The translations under genes and the position numbers were made by a program. A stretch of 64,000 nucleotides of DNA from Polaribacter sargassicola (GTDB taxonomy: Bacteria > Bacteroidota > Bacteroidia > Flavobacteriales > Flavobacteriaceae): assembly GCF_021991835.1 (NCBI RefSeq), contig NZ_JAHDAU010000001.1, positions 620,001-684,000 of the forward strand. The letters run 5' to 3'. Positions within the stretch are counted from its first letter, which is position 1, and each line of letters starts with the position of its first letter. The notes beneath the pieces were generated by a model, which was given only the letters and a program-made list of their open reading frames with translations, did no database searches and had not been told where the DNA came from. Shown piece after piece: positions 40,928 through 49,984 of the stretch.

Positions 40928-42347
40928 TTATAGAAGCTTTTTTATGATGGTCTATATAGCATTAACAGCATTAATGTTTGTTACATTTAATGCTTCTATA
41001 AAGGTTTGGATATCTTTTTTTTTTAATGCTATAGTTTTATTTTCGATTACTATTTATCATTTGTTTTACGAAAAGAAATTTTCTCCTTTTTTATCTTCTT
41101 ACATAGTCTTTACATTTTTATTTTTCTTAGCAGCGCCAATAACTCAAATTAATTCTTTAGAGGATGTTACTAACGCTAAGTTTGTTAATTTTTTTCCATA
41201 TAAAGAAAATTTAATACTATATGTTAATATACTAATAATATTATTTAATATTATATTTATTTGTTCATATATTCAGATAAAAAAAAGAATTAATCCATTG
41301 GTTAATTTGACAAAGGATAATAGTGACCAGAAATATTTACCTTTAGTTATTTTAATTTTACTTGTAATTAGTATGTTTGTTTTTATGGGTAGTTATTCTT
41401 TTATTAAAGAAGAGTTTTTTAATCCTAATTGGTTAAAATCAGATAGCACTTCTAAATCTTCTGTACTAATTTGGAAGAAATTTTTATTTATGATTCCATT
41501 CTCAGGAATTATTTTATGTTTTAAATATTTCAAAAAAATAAATAAAAAAAGATCAAATTATATAAATATAATTTTCTTCTTTTTTCTTTTTATTTTTCTG
41601 TTATTCTGGTTTAAAAATCCGCTAACAGAAAAAAGAAATGCTTTAGGCCCCATCTATTTGTCTTTACTTTTTTTGTTTTTACCCAAAGTATTAAATACAA
41701 ACCTTAAAACGTTATCATTTTTATTTTTTTCTATGATAATAGTTTTCCCATTGATGGCAATTATTACACATTCAGATGCTACCCTTGCAGAAATGTACAA
41801 AAATCCTTTAATCTTAATTGAACAAATGAAAGGAGGGGGTGTTACTAATGCTTTAAATACTCTTAATTACGATGCTTTTGCTAATATGATGGCATCTGTA
41901 GATCTTGTATATAAATATGGCTTTTCGTTTGGTTACCAATTATTAGGTGCGTTGTTTTTTTTTATTCCTAGAAGTTTTTGGGTGTCTAAACCTGTATCTT
42001 CAGGGCAATTAGTAGGAGAACATTTAATTAATAATTACGGTTTTGGATTTTCTAATTTATCAAACCCATTAATTTCAGAAGGGTTTTTAAATTTTGGAAT
42101 TTTAGGTGTTTTTATAATGGCAATTGTACTTGCTTATTTGCTTAATATTATGATTAAGTGGTTGCATTCTGATGATTATTTAAAAAAAATAATGGCATTT
42201 TATTTTGCAATGCATCTTTTGTTTTTACTTCGTGGAGATTTTACAAATGGTTATGCATATTTTATAGGGCCTTTATTAGCTATAATATATTTACCTAAAA
42301 TTATAGAAAAAACAATAATAGGTTTAATTCAATTTAGTAAAAGATGA
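40920..42347 (+). CDS. Wzy-like O-antigen polymerase
   Basis: A 475-residue membrane protein with about twelve predicted helices and an extended loop (roughly residues 270-340) carrying KGGGVTNALNTLNYDAFANMMASVDLVYKYGFSFGYQLLGALFFFIPRSFW. A large loop with the FIPRSFW-KP pattern is typical of the O-antigen polymerase (oligosaccharide repeat unit polymerase) group. It would join lipid-linked repeat units in the periplasm. It overlaps both neighbours slightly. Confidence 0.8.
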   Translation: MISYRSFFMMVYIALTALMFVTFNASIKVWISFFFNAIVLFSITIYHLFYEKKFSPFLSSYIVFTFLFFLAAPITQINSLEDVTNAKFVNFFPYKENLILYVNILIILFNIIFICSYIQIKKRINPLVNLTKDNSDQKYLPLVILILLVISMFVFMGSYSFIKEEFFNPNWLKSDSTSKSSVLIWKKFLFMIPFSGIILCFKYFKKINKKRSNYINIIFFFFLFIFLLFWFKNPLTEKRNALGPIYLSLLFLFLPKVLNTNLKTLSFLFFSMIIVFPLMAIITHSDATLAEMYKNPLILIEQMKGGGVTNALNTLNYDAFANMMASVDLVYKYGFSFGYQLLGALFFFIPRSFWVSKPVSSGQLVGEHLINNYGFGFSNLSNPLISEGFLNFGILGVFIMAIVLAYLLNIMIKWLHSDDYLKKIMAFYFAMHLLFLLRGDFTNGYAYFIGPLLAIIYLPKIIEKTIIGLIQFSKR

Positions 42348-44638
42348 TTAAAAATCTTAAAATAAATAGCTTTTTATTAATTCAATTACTAATTGGTTTA
42401 ATGTTTAGTTTGGTTTTGTTACCTTCTGTAGTTAAATCAATTGCTATTATATTTTTGTTAGTTTTTACTATGATTTTCTTTTTTAAATCTAAAAATAAGT
42501 TTAATAGTAATCTATTTTTAAATAATAGCTTATTGTTTTTTCTTCTTTTTTTTACGATAATTTATTCAGATAATTTATCCTACGGATTTAATAAATTGTC
42601 TACTATGTTGTCTCTACTTGTTTTTCCACTTATCATGTCTTTTTTTAATCAAAAAGACATAGATAGATTCTTTAAACAAATAAAAAAATATTTAGTATTA
42701 TATGTAGTAGCTGTTAGTCTTTTCAATATTGTACCTTTCAGTTGGTATTTAATTACACAGGATACATTACAAGAAATAACAAAACATTATCCTTATGTTA
42801 TTATTATAGATTTTGGTAAATATAGTATACATCCTATATATATATCTATGCATACTGCTATTGCTATTATTTTTTCTGTATATCTATTTAGGGAATACAA
42901 AGCAAAAATCAGTAAATTTCTATTAGTATTGGTAATTTGTTCTTTAGTTACTTTTCTTATCATTTATTTAAGAAAAGGTCCCATTATAGCACTAATAATT
43001 GTATTAATTATTTGGGCTTTTTTAAAAAATAAAGCTTATTTAAAATACAACATTTTATTTATTGTGGCTTTAATAGGTTTGTTAGTTTTAATTCCGAAAA
43101 CTAGAAATCGATTTATAGAATTACTTAATGTAGAAAATGCAGTAGAAACAAATCAGAGTTCGACCAACATTCGTTATACTATCTACAATAATTCTTTTCA
43201 ATTAATTAAAAAAGAACCATTATTTGGATATGGAATAGGAGATTATTATGATAAACTTAATGATACATATAGTAAAAATGCAGTATTTTTATTCAATAAT
43301 GGTTATAATTCTCATAATCAATATATCAGTTTTGTTTTAATAGGCGGCTTTGTTTTATTGTTGTTTGTTATTCTTATGTTTTATAAAAACATTCGGTTAT
43401 CTATAAATTCTAATAATATAATATTAACTTTAATTTTAGTTTTTTATGGAGTTATGATGTGTTTTGAAAATATTTTAGAAAGGGAAAATGGGGTTATCTT
43501 TTTTTCATTTTTCTTAAACTTTTTTGGATTAAAGAGTTACTCAAAAAAAGAAAAATCTGTTCTTATTGTTGGTCCGTTTCCTAAACCTATTTCTGGAGTT
43601 TCTTTAGCTAACAAAGTGGTAAAAGAAGTTTTAGATAATTCTAATGATTTTATTGTAGATTCTATAAATACATCATACGTAGTATTTGAAGATGCAGTTG
43701 GTAGTTTTTCGTTTAAGAAGTTTTTTTTCTTTTTAAAAATAAATTTAGGTGTTTTTAAAGTTTTTAAAAATGATATTATTTACATAACTCCTGGTCAAAC
43801 CTTTTTTGGTATTACAAAATATGCGCTATTTATTCTATTTTCTTCTATTTTAAATAAAGAATTAATTATACATGTTCACGGTAATTATTTAGGAACTCAG
43901 TATAAAGAATTAAGCGGAATTAAAAAGCGTGTTTTTTACTATCTAATTTCTAAATTTACAAAAGGAATAGTTTTATCTGCTTCGTTAAAACCAAACCTAA
44001 CCCCTTTTTTAAAAGAAGAAAATATCTATGTATTATTTAATTTTGCTCAAAATTATCTTTTAGAGAAAGAAGAAGTGATAGACTGTAGTATTTTAAAAAT
44101 TTCTTATTTGAGTAATCTAATGGAAGAAAAAGGAATTTTTTTACTCTTAGAATCATTAAAAGATTTAGAAAATAAAAAGATAAATTATCAGGCTAGAATA
44201 GCAGGTAATATAGATGCAAATTTAAAAGAAGGTATTTTAAAAAAGATTTCAAAATTAAAAAATACAACCTATGTTGGTGTTGTTTATAATGATGATAAGA
44301 AAGCATTACTTAATTGGAGTAATGTTTTTGTATTACCTACTTTTTACAAAATGGAAGGTCAGCCAATTTCAATTTTAGAAGCTCTAGCTACAAGTAATGT
44401 TATTATTTCTACCAATCATGCAGGTATTTCAGATATAATTGAAGACAAAAAAAATGGTTATTTGATTGAACCTAAAAATACAGATAAATTAATTGAAGTG
44501 TTTACTTTTCTAGATAAAAATAAATCTATAATTGAAGAAATTAGTAGGTACAATAAAACTTATTTTATTAATAACTTTACTGCTGATATATTTCAATTCG
44601 AATTTTTAAAAATTATAAATGATAATACAAAAACTTGA
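42344..44638 (+). CDS. Fusion: O-antigen ligase-like membrane domain + GT4 glycosyltransferase
   Basis: A 764-residue protein of two parts. Residues 1-395 are a polytopic membrane domain of the O-antigen ligase/polymerase family (WaaL-like), with the hallmark periplasmic segment GYNSHNQYISFVLIGG near 320. Residues about 405-764 are a soluble GT-B glycosyltransferase of family 4: opening VLIVGPFPKPISGVS, a HVHGNY helix turn, SYLSNLMEEKGIFLLLESL and the E-x7-E motif EGQPISILEA (Glu671-Glu679). These are usually separate proteins. The joint at about 43535-43555 contains A7 and A5 tracts, so loss of a stop by a frameshift (natural or sequencing error) is a possible alternative. It overlaps the next gene by 20 bases. 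Confidence 0.8.
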   Translation: MIKNLKINSFLLIQLLIGLMFSLVLLPSVVKSIAIIFLLVFTMIFFFKSKNKFNSNLFLNNSLLFFLLFFTIIYSDNLSYGFNKLSTMLSLLVFPLIMSFFNQKDIDRFFKQIKKYLVLYVVAVSLFNIVPFSWYLITQDTLQEITKHYPYVIIIDFGKYSIHPIYISMHTAIAIIFSVYLFREYKAKISKFLLVLVICSLVTFLIIYLRKGPIIALIIVLIIWAFLKNKAYLKYNILFIVALIGLLVLIPKTRNRFIELLNVENAVETNQSSTNIRYTIYNNSFQLIKKEPLFGYGIGDYYDKLNDTYSKNAVFLFNNGYNSHNQYISFVLIGGFVLLLFVILMFYKNIRLSINSNNIILTLILVFYGVMMCFENILERENGVIFFSFFLNFFGLKSYSKKEKSVLIVGPFPKPISGVSLANKVVKEVLDNSNDFIVDSINTSYVVFEDAVGSFSFKKFFFFLKINLGVFKVFKNDIIYITPGQTFFGITKYALFILFSSILNKELIIHVHGNYLGTQYKELSGIKKRVFYYLISKFTKGIVLSASLKPNLTPFLKEENIYVLFNFAQNYLLEKEEVIDCSILKISYLSNLMEEKGIFLLLESLKDLENKKINYQARIAGNIDANLKEGILKKISKLKNTTYVGVVYNDDKKALLNWSNVFVLPTFYKMEGQPISILEALATSNVIISTNHAGISDIIEDKKNGYLIEPKNTDKLIEVFTFLDKNKSIIEEISRYNKTYFINNFTADIFQFEFLKIINDNTKT

Positions 44639-45173
44639 TACATATAAATTACCTAAAAATTTTAGAGGTAGAAATGCTTTTATTGTTCAGTTATGGTGGA
44701 TTATTCAAGGTGTTTTTTTTAGAAATTCTCCTCAGTTTATGTATGGTTTCCGTAACTTTTTATTGAGGTCTTTTGGAGCCAAAATAGGTAGTAATGTTAT
44801 TATAAGGCCTACGGTAAGGGTTACTTATCCTTGGAGAGTTTCTATAGGTGATTACTGTCAAATTGGAGATGATGTAGTTCTATATTCATTAGGAGAAATA
44901 GAAATAGGAAACAATACGGTTATCTCTCAAAAAAGCTATATTTGTGCAGCTTCTCATGATTACGAAAAGTCAACTTTTAATATTTTCTCTAAGAAAGTAA
45001 CAATTAAAGATCAATGTTGGTTGGCAACAGATGTTTTTGTAGGACCAGGAGTTACAATAGAACAAGGTACTGTAGTTGGAGCAAGGAGTAGTGTGTATAA
45101 AGATTTACCTGGCAATAAAGTTTGTAAAGGTAATCCAGCCAAAATAATTAGAGACAGAGTAAGTGTTAAGTAA
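44619..45173 (+). CDS. WcaF-like sugar O-acetyltransferase (left-handed beta-helix)
   Basis: A 184-residue acyltransferase of the hexapeptide-repeat (LbH) superfamily. The N-terminus QKLDTYKLPKNFRGRNAFIVQLWWIIQGVFFRNSPQFMYGFRNFLLRSFGAKIG is characteristic of WcaF-type colanic acid acetyltransferases. Repeats [LIV]-G-x4 follow (IGSNVII, IGDYCQIGDDVVL, IGNNTVI) with the catalytic His in CAASHDY, ending in GNPAKIIRD. It probably O-acetylates a sugar of the repeat unit using acetyl-CoA in the cytoplasm. Confidence 0.9.
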   Translation: MIIQKLDTYKLPKNFRGRNAFIVQLWWIIQGVFFRNSPQFMYGFRNFLLRSFGAKIGSNVIIRPTVRVTYPWRVSIGDYCQIGDDVVLYSLGEIEIGNNTVISQKSYICAASHDYEKSTFNIFSKKVTIKDQCWLATDVFVGPGVTIEQGTVVGARSSVYKDLPGNKVCKGNPAKIIRDRVSVK

Positions 45174-46329
45174 AAAAAAAATTTTAGTATTATCCCCGTT
45201 TTTTTATCCAGAACCAATTTCTACTGGTAAATTTAATACAGACTTTGTAACAGGTTTGGTAAAAAAAGGACACAATGTAACTGTTTTGTGTTTCCATCCA
45301 TTTTACCCGAGTTGGAAAGTAAAAAAAAGTACAAAAGAATTAGAAGGAGTAGAAATAGTAAGAGGCGGAAAAAACTTATTCTATACAAATAAAACCATTT
45401 TTAGAAGATTAATTTTAGAATTTGGATTTGCTTTTTTTGTGTTAAGAAAACTACGTAAACACCAAAAAGGTAAAGACATAATTATGCCTATTTTTCCACC
45501 AAGTTTTGCATTTTATTTTAGTCTTCCTTTTTTTAATAGAAATATACAAAAAGTAGGTATGGTACATGATTTGCAAGAGGTTTATTCAAATGGTAAATCA
45601 GGTTTCATTAATAAAGTAATTCGTTTTTTTATTCATCATATAGAAAAAAAATGTTATCAAAATTGTGATAAACTTGTGTTTCTTTCTAATGAAATGAAAA
45701 ATGAGGCTAAAAAATTGTATAATTTAATTGATAAAAAGTTAGAAGTACAATATCCTTTTATAACTTTAACCGATAATATTACTAACGATTTAGGAGAATT
45801 ATTAGATGAGAATAAAATAAACATTATATATTCGGGAGCTTTAGGCGAAAAACAAAATCCAAATATATTATATGATTTTTTTAATAAAGCATCTAGTAAA
45901 ATTTCTAATGCCGAATTTTATTTCTTTTCGGAAGGAGAAACAATAAAAAAATTAAAAAAATTAAATAATAATAAAAAAATACATTTTCATAATTTAGTAG
46001 ATAAAGAAAATTTAGAAGAGTTGTATGGTAGAAGTAGTGTGCAAATAATACCTCAAAAAGAAAATACATCTAAAGGATCTTTGCCTTCTAAATTACCAAA
46101 TTTATTGGCATCTGGTTGTAAAGTTTTAGTTATTACAGATTCTAAAAGTGAAATAGAACAATTCTTTACAGACAATAATTTAGATATGATTGCTACTAGT
46201 TGGAACATTGATTTGTTAATTAAAAAATTACAATTATTGGTTAAAAAATCGATTGATGTAGAACATCAAAAACAGGTAGCAAAAAATATGTTTACAATAG
46301 ACAAAATGATTCTTAAAGTTTTTCGTTAA
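45163..46329 (+). CDS. GT4 glycosyltransferase, WcaI-like
   Basis: A 388-residue glycosyltransferase of the GT-B fold. The start is a GTG overlapping the acetyltransferase gene by 11 bases, giving MLSKKKILVLSPFFYPEPISTGKFNTDFVTGLVKKGHNVTVLC, the standard WcaI-type opening; pairing of a WcaF-like and a WcaI-like gene supports it. The C-terminal half has the nucleotide-sugar-binding pattern NIIYSGALGEKQNP and PSKLPNLLASGCKVLVITD. Donor and acceptor sugars unknown. A consensus promoter element follows the gene. Confidence 0.85.
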   Translation: MLSKKKILVLSPFFYPEPISTGKFNTDFVTGLVKKGHNVTVLCFHPFYPSWKVKKSTKELEGVEIVRGGKNLFYTNKTIFRRLILEFGFAFFVLRKLRKHQKGKDIIMPIFPPSFAFYFSLPFFNRNIQKVGMVHDLQEVYSNGKSGFINKVIRFFIHHIEKKCYQNCDKLVFLSNEMKNEAKKLYNLIDKKLEVQYPFITLTDNITNDLGELLDENKINIIYSGALGEKQNPNILYDFFNKASSKISNAEFYFFSEGETIKKLKKLNNNKKIHFHNLVDKENLEELYGRSSVQIIPQKENTSKGSLPSKLPNLLASGCKVLVITDSKSEIEQFFTDNNLDMIATSWNIDLLIKKLQLLVKKSIDVEHQKQVAKNMFTIDKMILKVFR

Positions 46330-46334
46330 AACAA

Positions 46335-46342
46335 TATATTTG
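46335..46342 (+). promoter_or_regulatory. Internal -7 promoter element before the initiating transferase gene
   Basis: TATATTTG matches TANNTTTG exactly, 20 bases before the TTG start at 46363, in the only real gap (33 bases) of this part of the operon. Confidence 0.45.
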
Positions 46343-46362
46343 TTCTAAAATAGTTCCCCAGA

Positions 46363-47718
46363 TTGAAAAAAAGATACTCTTATTTTATTAGACCTATTCA
46401 GGTTGTTATAGACCTTGTACTTATAAATTTTATAATTTTATTAGTATACAAACAAGAACATATAAATTTTTCTTTTTTATTATATCTTTCATTTTTCTGG
46501 ATAATTATATCATACTTTTTAGGATTTTATAGAGTATATAGATATACAAGAGTTTTAAGACTGTTTACTTTATTAGTAAAACAATTTTTGGTTTTCTTTT
46601 TAGGCTATTTTGCATATTTTGGGATTTTTAAAAATGAAATTGTAATTGCGGATAGGTTTTTAGCGTTATGCTATATTTTTTCAAGTGTTTCTTTTTTTAA
46701 ACTTTTGTGGTTTTTTCTTCTAAAAAGATATAGATATTTAGGTAATAATTTAAGAAAAACCGTTGTTATTGGTTTTGATGATTCTTCTAGAAATGTTATA
46801 AAACTATTTAAAAGTAAATCTAATTTAGGATATAAATATTTGGGCTTTTTTTCTAATAAAGTATATAAAAACGAAGAGTATTTAGGTAAGCTAGAAAATT
46901 TTTATAATTATAATAAACTAAATGATGTAGATGAGGTATATTGCTCTCTAACCACGTTATCTAGTAACGAGATTAAAAAAATAAACAAATTTGCAATCGA
47001 AAAAGATATTATATTAAAATTGATTCCAAACTCAACAGAACTTTATAGTAAAAATCAAAGTGTACAGTATTACGATGATACATTAATGGTTTTAAATGTA
47101 AACAAGTTACCTTTTGAATTTGCAGAAAATTTCTATATAAAGAGAATTTTTGATATTTTATTTTCGTTATGCGTTTGCATATTTATCTTGTCTTGGCTTA
47201 TGCCCATTCTGTGGGTTTTAATAAAATTAGAATCTAAAGGGCCTTTAATTTTTAAACAAAAAAGAGAAGGGATTAAAGGTAGTGAGTTTGTTTGTTACAA
47301 ATTTAGATCTATGAAAATTAATAGTAAGGCAGATAAAGTACATGCTACAAAAAATGACAGTAGAATTACTAAGATTGGTGCATTTTTAAGAAGAACTAGT
47401 TTAGATGAATTACCTCAATTTTTTAATGTTTTAATAGGTAATATGAGTGTTGTTGGGCCAAGACCTCATTTAGGTAGCTTGTCTTTAGAATATCAAAAAG
47501 AAGTAGACGATTATTTAAAAAGACATATTGTAAAACCAGGTATTACAGGGTTGGCTCAAGTAAGTGGTTACAGAGGCGAAATAAAAAAGAGAGCAGATAT
47601 TAAAAATAGAGTTCGTTTAGATATATTTTATATAGAAAACTGGTCATTTTTCTTAGATATTAAAATCATTTTAAAAACTGTTTTAAACGTTTCTCAAGGG
47701 GAAGAAAACGCCTATTAG
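46363..47718 (+). CDS. Undecaprenyl-phosphate glycosylphosphotransferase (WcaJ/PglC-like), initiating enzyme
   Basis: A 451-residue membrane enzyme that starts repeat-unit synthesis by moving a sugar-1-phosphate to undecaprenyl phosphate. The start is TTG. It has an N-terminal four-helix membrane part, a CoA-binding-like (Rossmann) middle domain (about 125-235), and a C-terminal bacterial sugar transferase domain (from about 262) with the re-entrant helix (RIFDILFSLCVCIFILSWLMPILW), GPLIFKQKREGIKGSEFVCYKFRSM, RRTSLDELPQFFNVLIGNMSVVGPRPH, and PGITGLAQVSGYRGE. All key motifs are present. First sugar not identified. Confidence 0.93.
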   Translation: MKKRYSYFIRPIQVVIDLVLINFIILLVYKQEHINFSFLLYLSFFWIIISYFLGFYRVYRYTRVLRLFTLLVKQFLVFFLGYFAYFGIFKNEIVIADRFLALCYIFSSVSFFKLLWFFLLKRYRYLGNNLRKTVVIGFDDSSRNVIKLFKSKSNLGYKYLGFFSNKVYKNEEYLGKLENFYNYNKLNDVDEVYCSLTTLSSNEIKKINKFAIEKDIILKLIPNSTELYSKNQSVQYYDDTLMVLNVNKLPFEFAENFYIKRIFDILFSLCVCIFILSWLMPILWVLIKLESKGPLIFKQKREGIKGSEFVCYKFRSMKINSKADKVHATKNDSRITKIGAFLRRTSLDELPQFFNVLIGNMSVVGPRPHLGSLSLEYQKEVDDYLKRHIVKPGITGLAQVSGYRGEIKKRADIKNRVRLDIFYIENWSFFLDIKIILKTVLNVSQGEENAY

Positions 47719-47723
47719 TATAT

Positions 47724-48494
47724 ATGATAGAAAAATTAGATATTACTGTATCTATAGTTCTTTATAATGAAAATTTAGAAGAGCTAACAAATACAATTAA
47801 TTGTTTTTTAAGTATTCCGCTAAAGAAAAAACTTTATTTGATAGATAATACAGAAGAAAAAAAATTTAAAAATCTTTATAAAGAAAAAGTAGTAGAGTAC
47901 ATTGCTGTAGGTAAAAATATAGGATTTGGACCAGGACATAATGTGGTTATATCAAAAATAAAAGAAGCATCTAAATTTCATTTAGTTTTAAACCCAGATG
48001 TTAGTTTTAAACCAACAGTAATACCTAATTTAATATCCGCACTAGACAAAAAAGATAATGTTTCTATGATTGCACCCAAAGTTCTTTTTCCTAATGGAGA
48101 ACATCAATATTCTTGTAGAAGATTTCCATTAATTTCAGAACTTTTGGTAAGAAGATTTTCATTTTTACAACCATTATTTAAATCTACTAAACTTAAAGGT
48201 CAATACAAAGACAAAGATTTAAATAGCCCGTTTTTTGTAGAATGGGTAACAGGATGTTTCCATTTATATAAAACCGAAGATTTTATTAATTTACAAGGTT
48301 TTGATGAACGCTATTTTCTATATATGGAAGATGTAGATATTTGTAAAAGAATAGAAGAATCTGGTAAAAAAACCATTTATTTTCCTAATGAAGAAATTGT
48401 ACATGTCTTAAAACAAGGTTCATCAAAAAATATAAAATTGTTTTTTAGGCATTCAACATCTGCAATTAAATATTTTTTAAAGTGGGGATTCTAA
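47724..48494 (+). CDS. GT2 glycosyltransferase (WbbL/rhamnosyltransferase-like)
   Basis: A 256-residue soluble GT-A family 2 enzyme. N-terminal VSIVLYNENLEELTNTINCFL, then VGKNIGFGPGHNVVI, the metal-binding LNPDVSF (Asp-x-Asp equivalent region), and a late GFDERYFLYMEDVDICKRIEESGKKTIYFP, the acceptor-side ED motif typical of rhamnosyltransferases. With rfbBAC in the same operon, rhamnose is a plausible donor, but this is inference. It is the last gene of the polysaccharide operon. Confidence 0.88.
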   Translation: MIEKLDITVSIVLYNENLEELTNTINCFLSIPLKKKLYLIDNTEEKKFKNLYKEKVVEYIAVGKNIGFGPGHNVVISKIKEASKFHLVLNPDVSFKPTVIPNLISALDKKDNVSMIAPKVLFPNGEHQYSCRRFPLISELLVRRFSFLQPLFKSTKLKGQYKDKDLNSPFFVEWVTGCFHLYKTEDFINLQGFDERYFLYMEDVDICKRIEESGKKTIYFPNEEIVHVLKQGSSKNIKLFFRHSTSAIKYFLKWGF

Positions 48495-48512
48495 TATCCT
48501 AATAAATTAAAA

Positions 48513-48520
48513 TATATTTG
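48513..48520 (+). promoter_or_regulatory. Putative -7 promoter element of purD
   Basis: TATATTTG matches TANNTTTG exactly and lies 23 bases before the ATG at 48544. It is 18 bases after the end of the polysaccharide operon. Confidence 0.5.
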
Positions 48521-48543
48521 CAATAACAACAACACAACAAACA

Positions 48544-49818
48544 ATGAATGTACTTATTTTAGGTTCTGGAGGTAGAGAACACGCTTTTGCATTAAAATTA
48601 ACAGAAAGCAAAAAAATCAATCAACTTTTTGTAGCACCAGGAAATGCAGGAACAGATAAAATAGCAAAAAATATCAATATCAATCCTACAGATTTTAAAG
48701 CTGTTAAAAAAACGGTTTTAGAAAACAATATTAAAATGGTAGTTGTTGGGCCAGAAGCACCATTGGTAGCAGGTGTGCACGATTTCTTTTTAGCAGATAA
48801 TGATTTAAAAAACATTCCGGTAATTGGGCCAAAAAAAGACGGTGCATTATTAGAAGGATCTAAAGATTTTTCTAAACAATTTATGCAAAAACACGGTGTT
48901 CCTACAGCGCGTTACCAATCTTTTACAAAAGATAATTTACAAGAAGGCTTTGCTTTTTTAGAAACCTTAGCACCACCTTTTGTTTTAAAAGCAGATGGTT
49001 TAGCAGCAGGTAAAGGAGTTTTAATTTTAAACTCTTTAGAAGAAGCTAAAGCAGAATTAGAAGAAATGGTTTCTAATCAAAAGTTTGGCGAAGCTTCATC
49101 AACAGTAGTAATAGAAGAGTTTTTAAAAGGAATAGAATTATCTGTTTTTGTATTAACAGACGGTAAAAATTATAAAATTTTACCATCAGCAAAAGACTAT
49201 AAAAGAATTGGCGAAGGAGATACAGGTTTAAATACTGGCGGAATGGGAGCAATTTCTCCTGTACCTTTTGCAGACGACGCTTTTTTAAATAAAGTAGAAG
49301 AATTAGTTGTAAAACCTACAATTAACGGATTGCAAAAAGACGGAATAGATTATAGAGGTTTTATTTTTATTGGTTTAATGAATGATAACGGAAACCCTTC
49401 TGTAGTAGAGTATAATGTAAGAATGGGAGACCCAGAAACAGAAGTTGTTTTACCAAGAATAGAGTCAGATTTATTTGATTTGTTTGAAGGTGTTGCCAAC
49501 CAAAACTTAAATACAAAATCTTTTTCTGTAACCAATAAAACAGCAACAACTGTTATGTTGGTTTCTGGCGGATACCCAGAAGCTTACGAAAAAGGTAAAG
49601 AAATTACAGGTTTCGATACTGTAAAAGAATCTATCGTTTTTCATGCAGGTACAACAATTAAAGAAAATAAAGTTGTAACAAGCGGAGGTAGAGTTATTGC
49701 GGTAACTTCTTTTGGTAATACCATTGAAGAAGCTTTAGAAAAAAGTTACAAAAGCATCGATAAAATTTATTTTGATAAAATAAATTACAGAAAAGATATC
49801 GGTTTCGATTTAGTGTAA
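48544..49818 (+). CDS. purD: Phosphoribosylamine--glycine ligase
   Basis: A 424-residue ATP-grasp enzyme, second step of purine biosynthesis: 5-phosphoribosylamine + glycine + ATP to GAR. MNVLILGSGGREHAFALKL at the start, VGPEAPLVAG, the ATP-grasp core (FVLKADGLAAGKGVLI, about 150-165), the signature RMGDPETE near 295, and the C-terminal VASGGYPEAYEKGKEI-type domain are all present at normal length. It is a stand-alone gene and is followed 4 bases after the stop by the dispersed ~90-bp repeat in inverted orientation. Confidence 0.97.
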   Translation: MNVLILGSGGREHAFALKLTESKKINQLFVAPGNAGTDKIAKNININPTDFKAVKKTVLENNIKMVVVGPEAPLVAGVHDFFLADNDLKNIPVIGPKKDGALLEGSKDFSKQFMQKHGVPTARYQSFTKDNLQEGFAFLETLAPPFVLKADGLAAGKGVLILNSLEEAKAELEEMVSNQKFGEASSTVVIEEFLKGIELSVFVLTDGKNYKILPSAKDYKRIGEGDTGLNTGGMGAISPVPFADDAFLNKVEELVVKPTINGLQKDGIDYRGFIFIGLMNDNGNPSVVEYNVRMGDPETEVVLPRIESDLFDLFEGVANQNLNTKSFSVTNKTATTVMLVSGGYPEAYEKGKEITGFDTVKESIVFHAGTTIKENKVVTSGGRVIAVTSFGNTIEEALEKSYKSIDKIYFDKINYRKDIGFDLV

Positions 49819-49822
49819 ATAA

Positions 49823-49910
49823 TTTTTTTGGGCGTTTTAACAGGCTTTCCATTCTATCTTTTTTTTCAGAAAAAGAAAAAAAAGGATGCCATTACAATCC
49901 TTAACGCACT
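49823..49910 (-). repeat. ~90-bp dispersed repeat, copy B (inverted relative to copy A)
   Basis: Read on the minus strand it begins TGCGTTAAGGATTGTAATGG, passes through an AT hairpin, and ends GGAAAGCCTGTTAAAACGCC, identical at the 3' end to copy A at 14562-14652. The centre differs but still forms a hairpin (CTTTTTTTTC with GAAAAAAAAG). It fills the gap between purD and the next gene. Confidence 0.85.
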
Positions 49911-49984
49911 TGTTTGCAATCTAATTTAAGTCTAAATTTTTAACTGCTTTTTTATAAAAATTGTAGCTTTAAGTTGATGTAAAA

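Noticed and set aside
32945..48494. Search for insertion sequences or integrase remnants around the polysaccharide operon
   Set aside because: Polysaccharide loci are often exchanged by transfer, but I see no transposase, terminal repeats or tRNA at either border, so no mobile element is reported.
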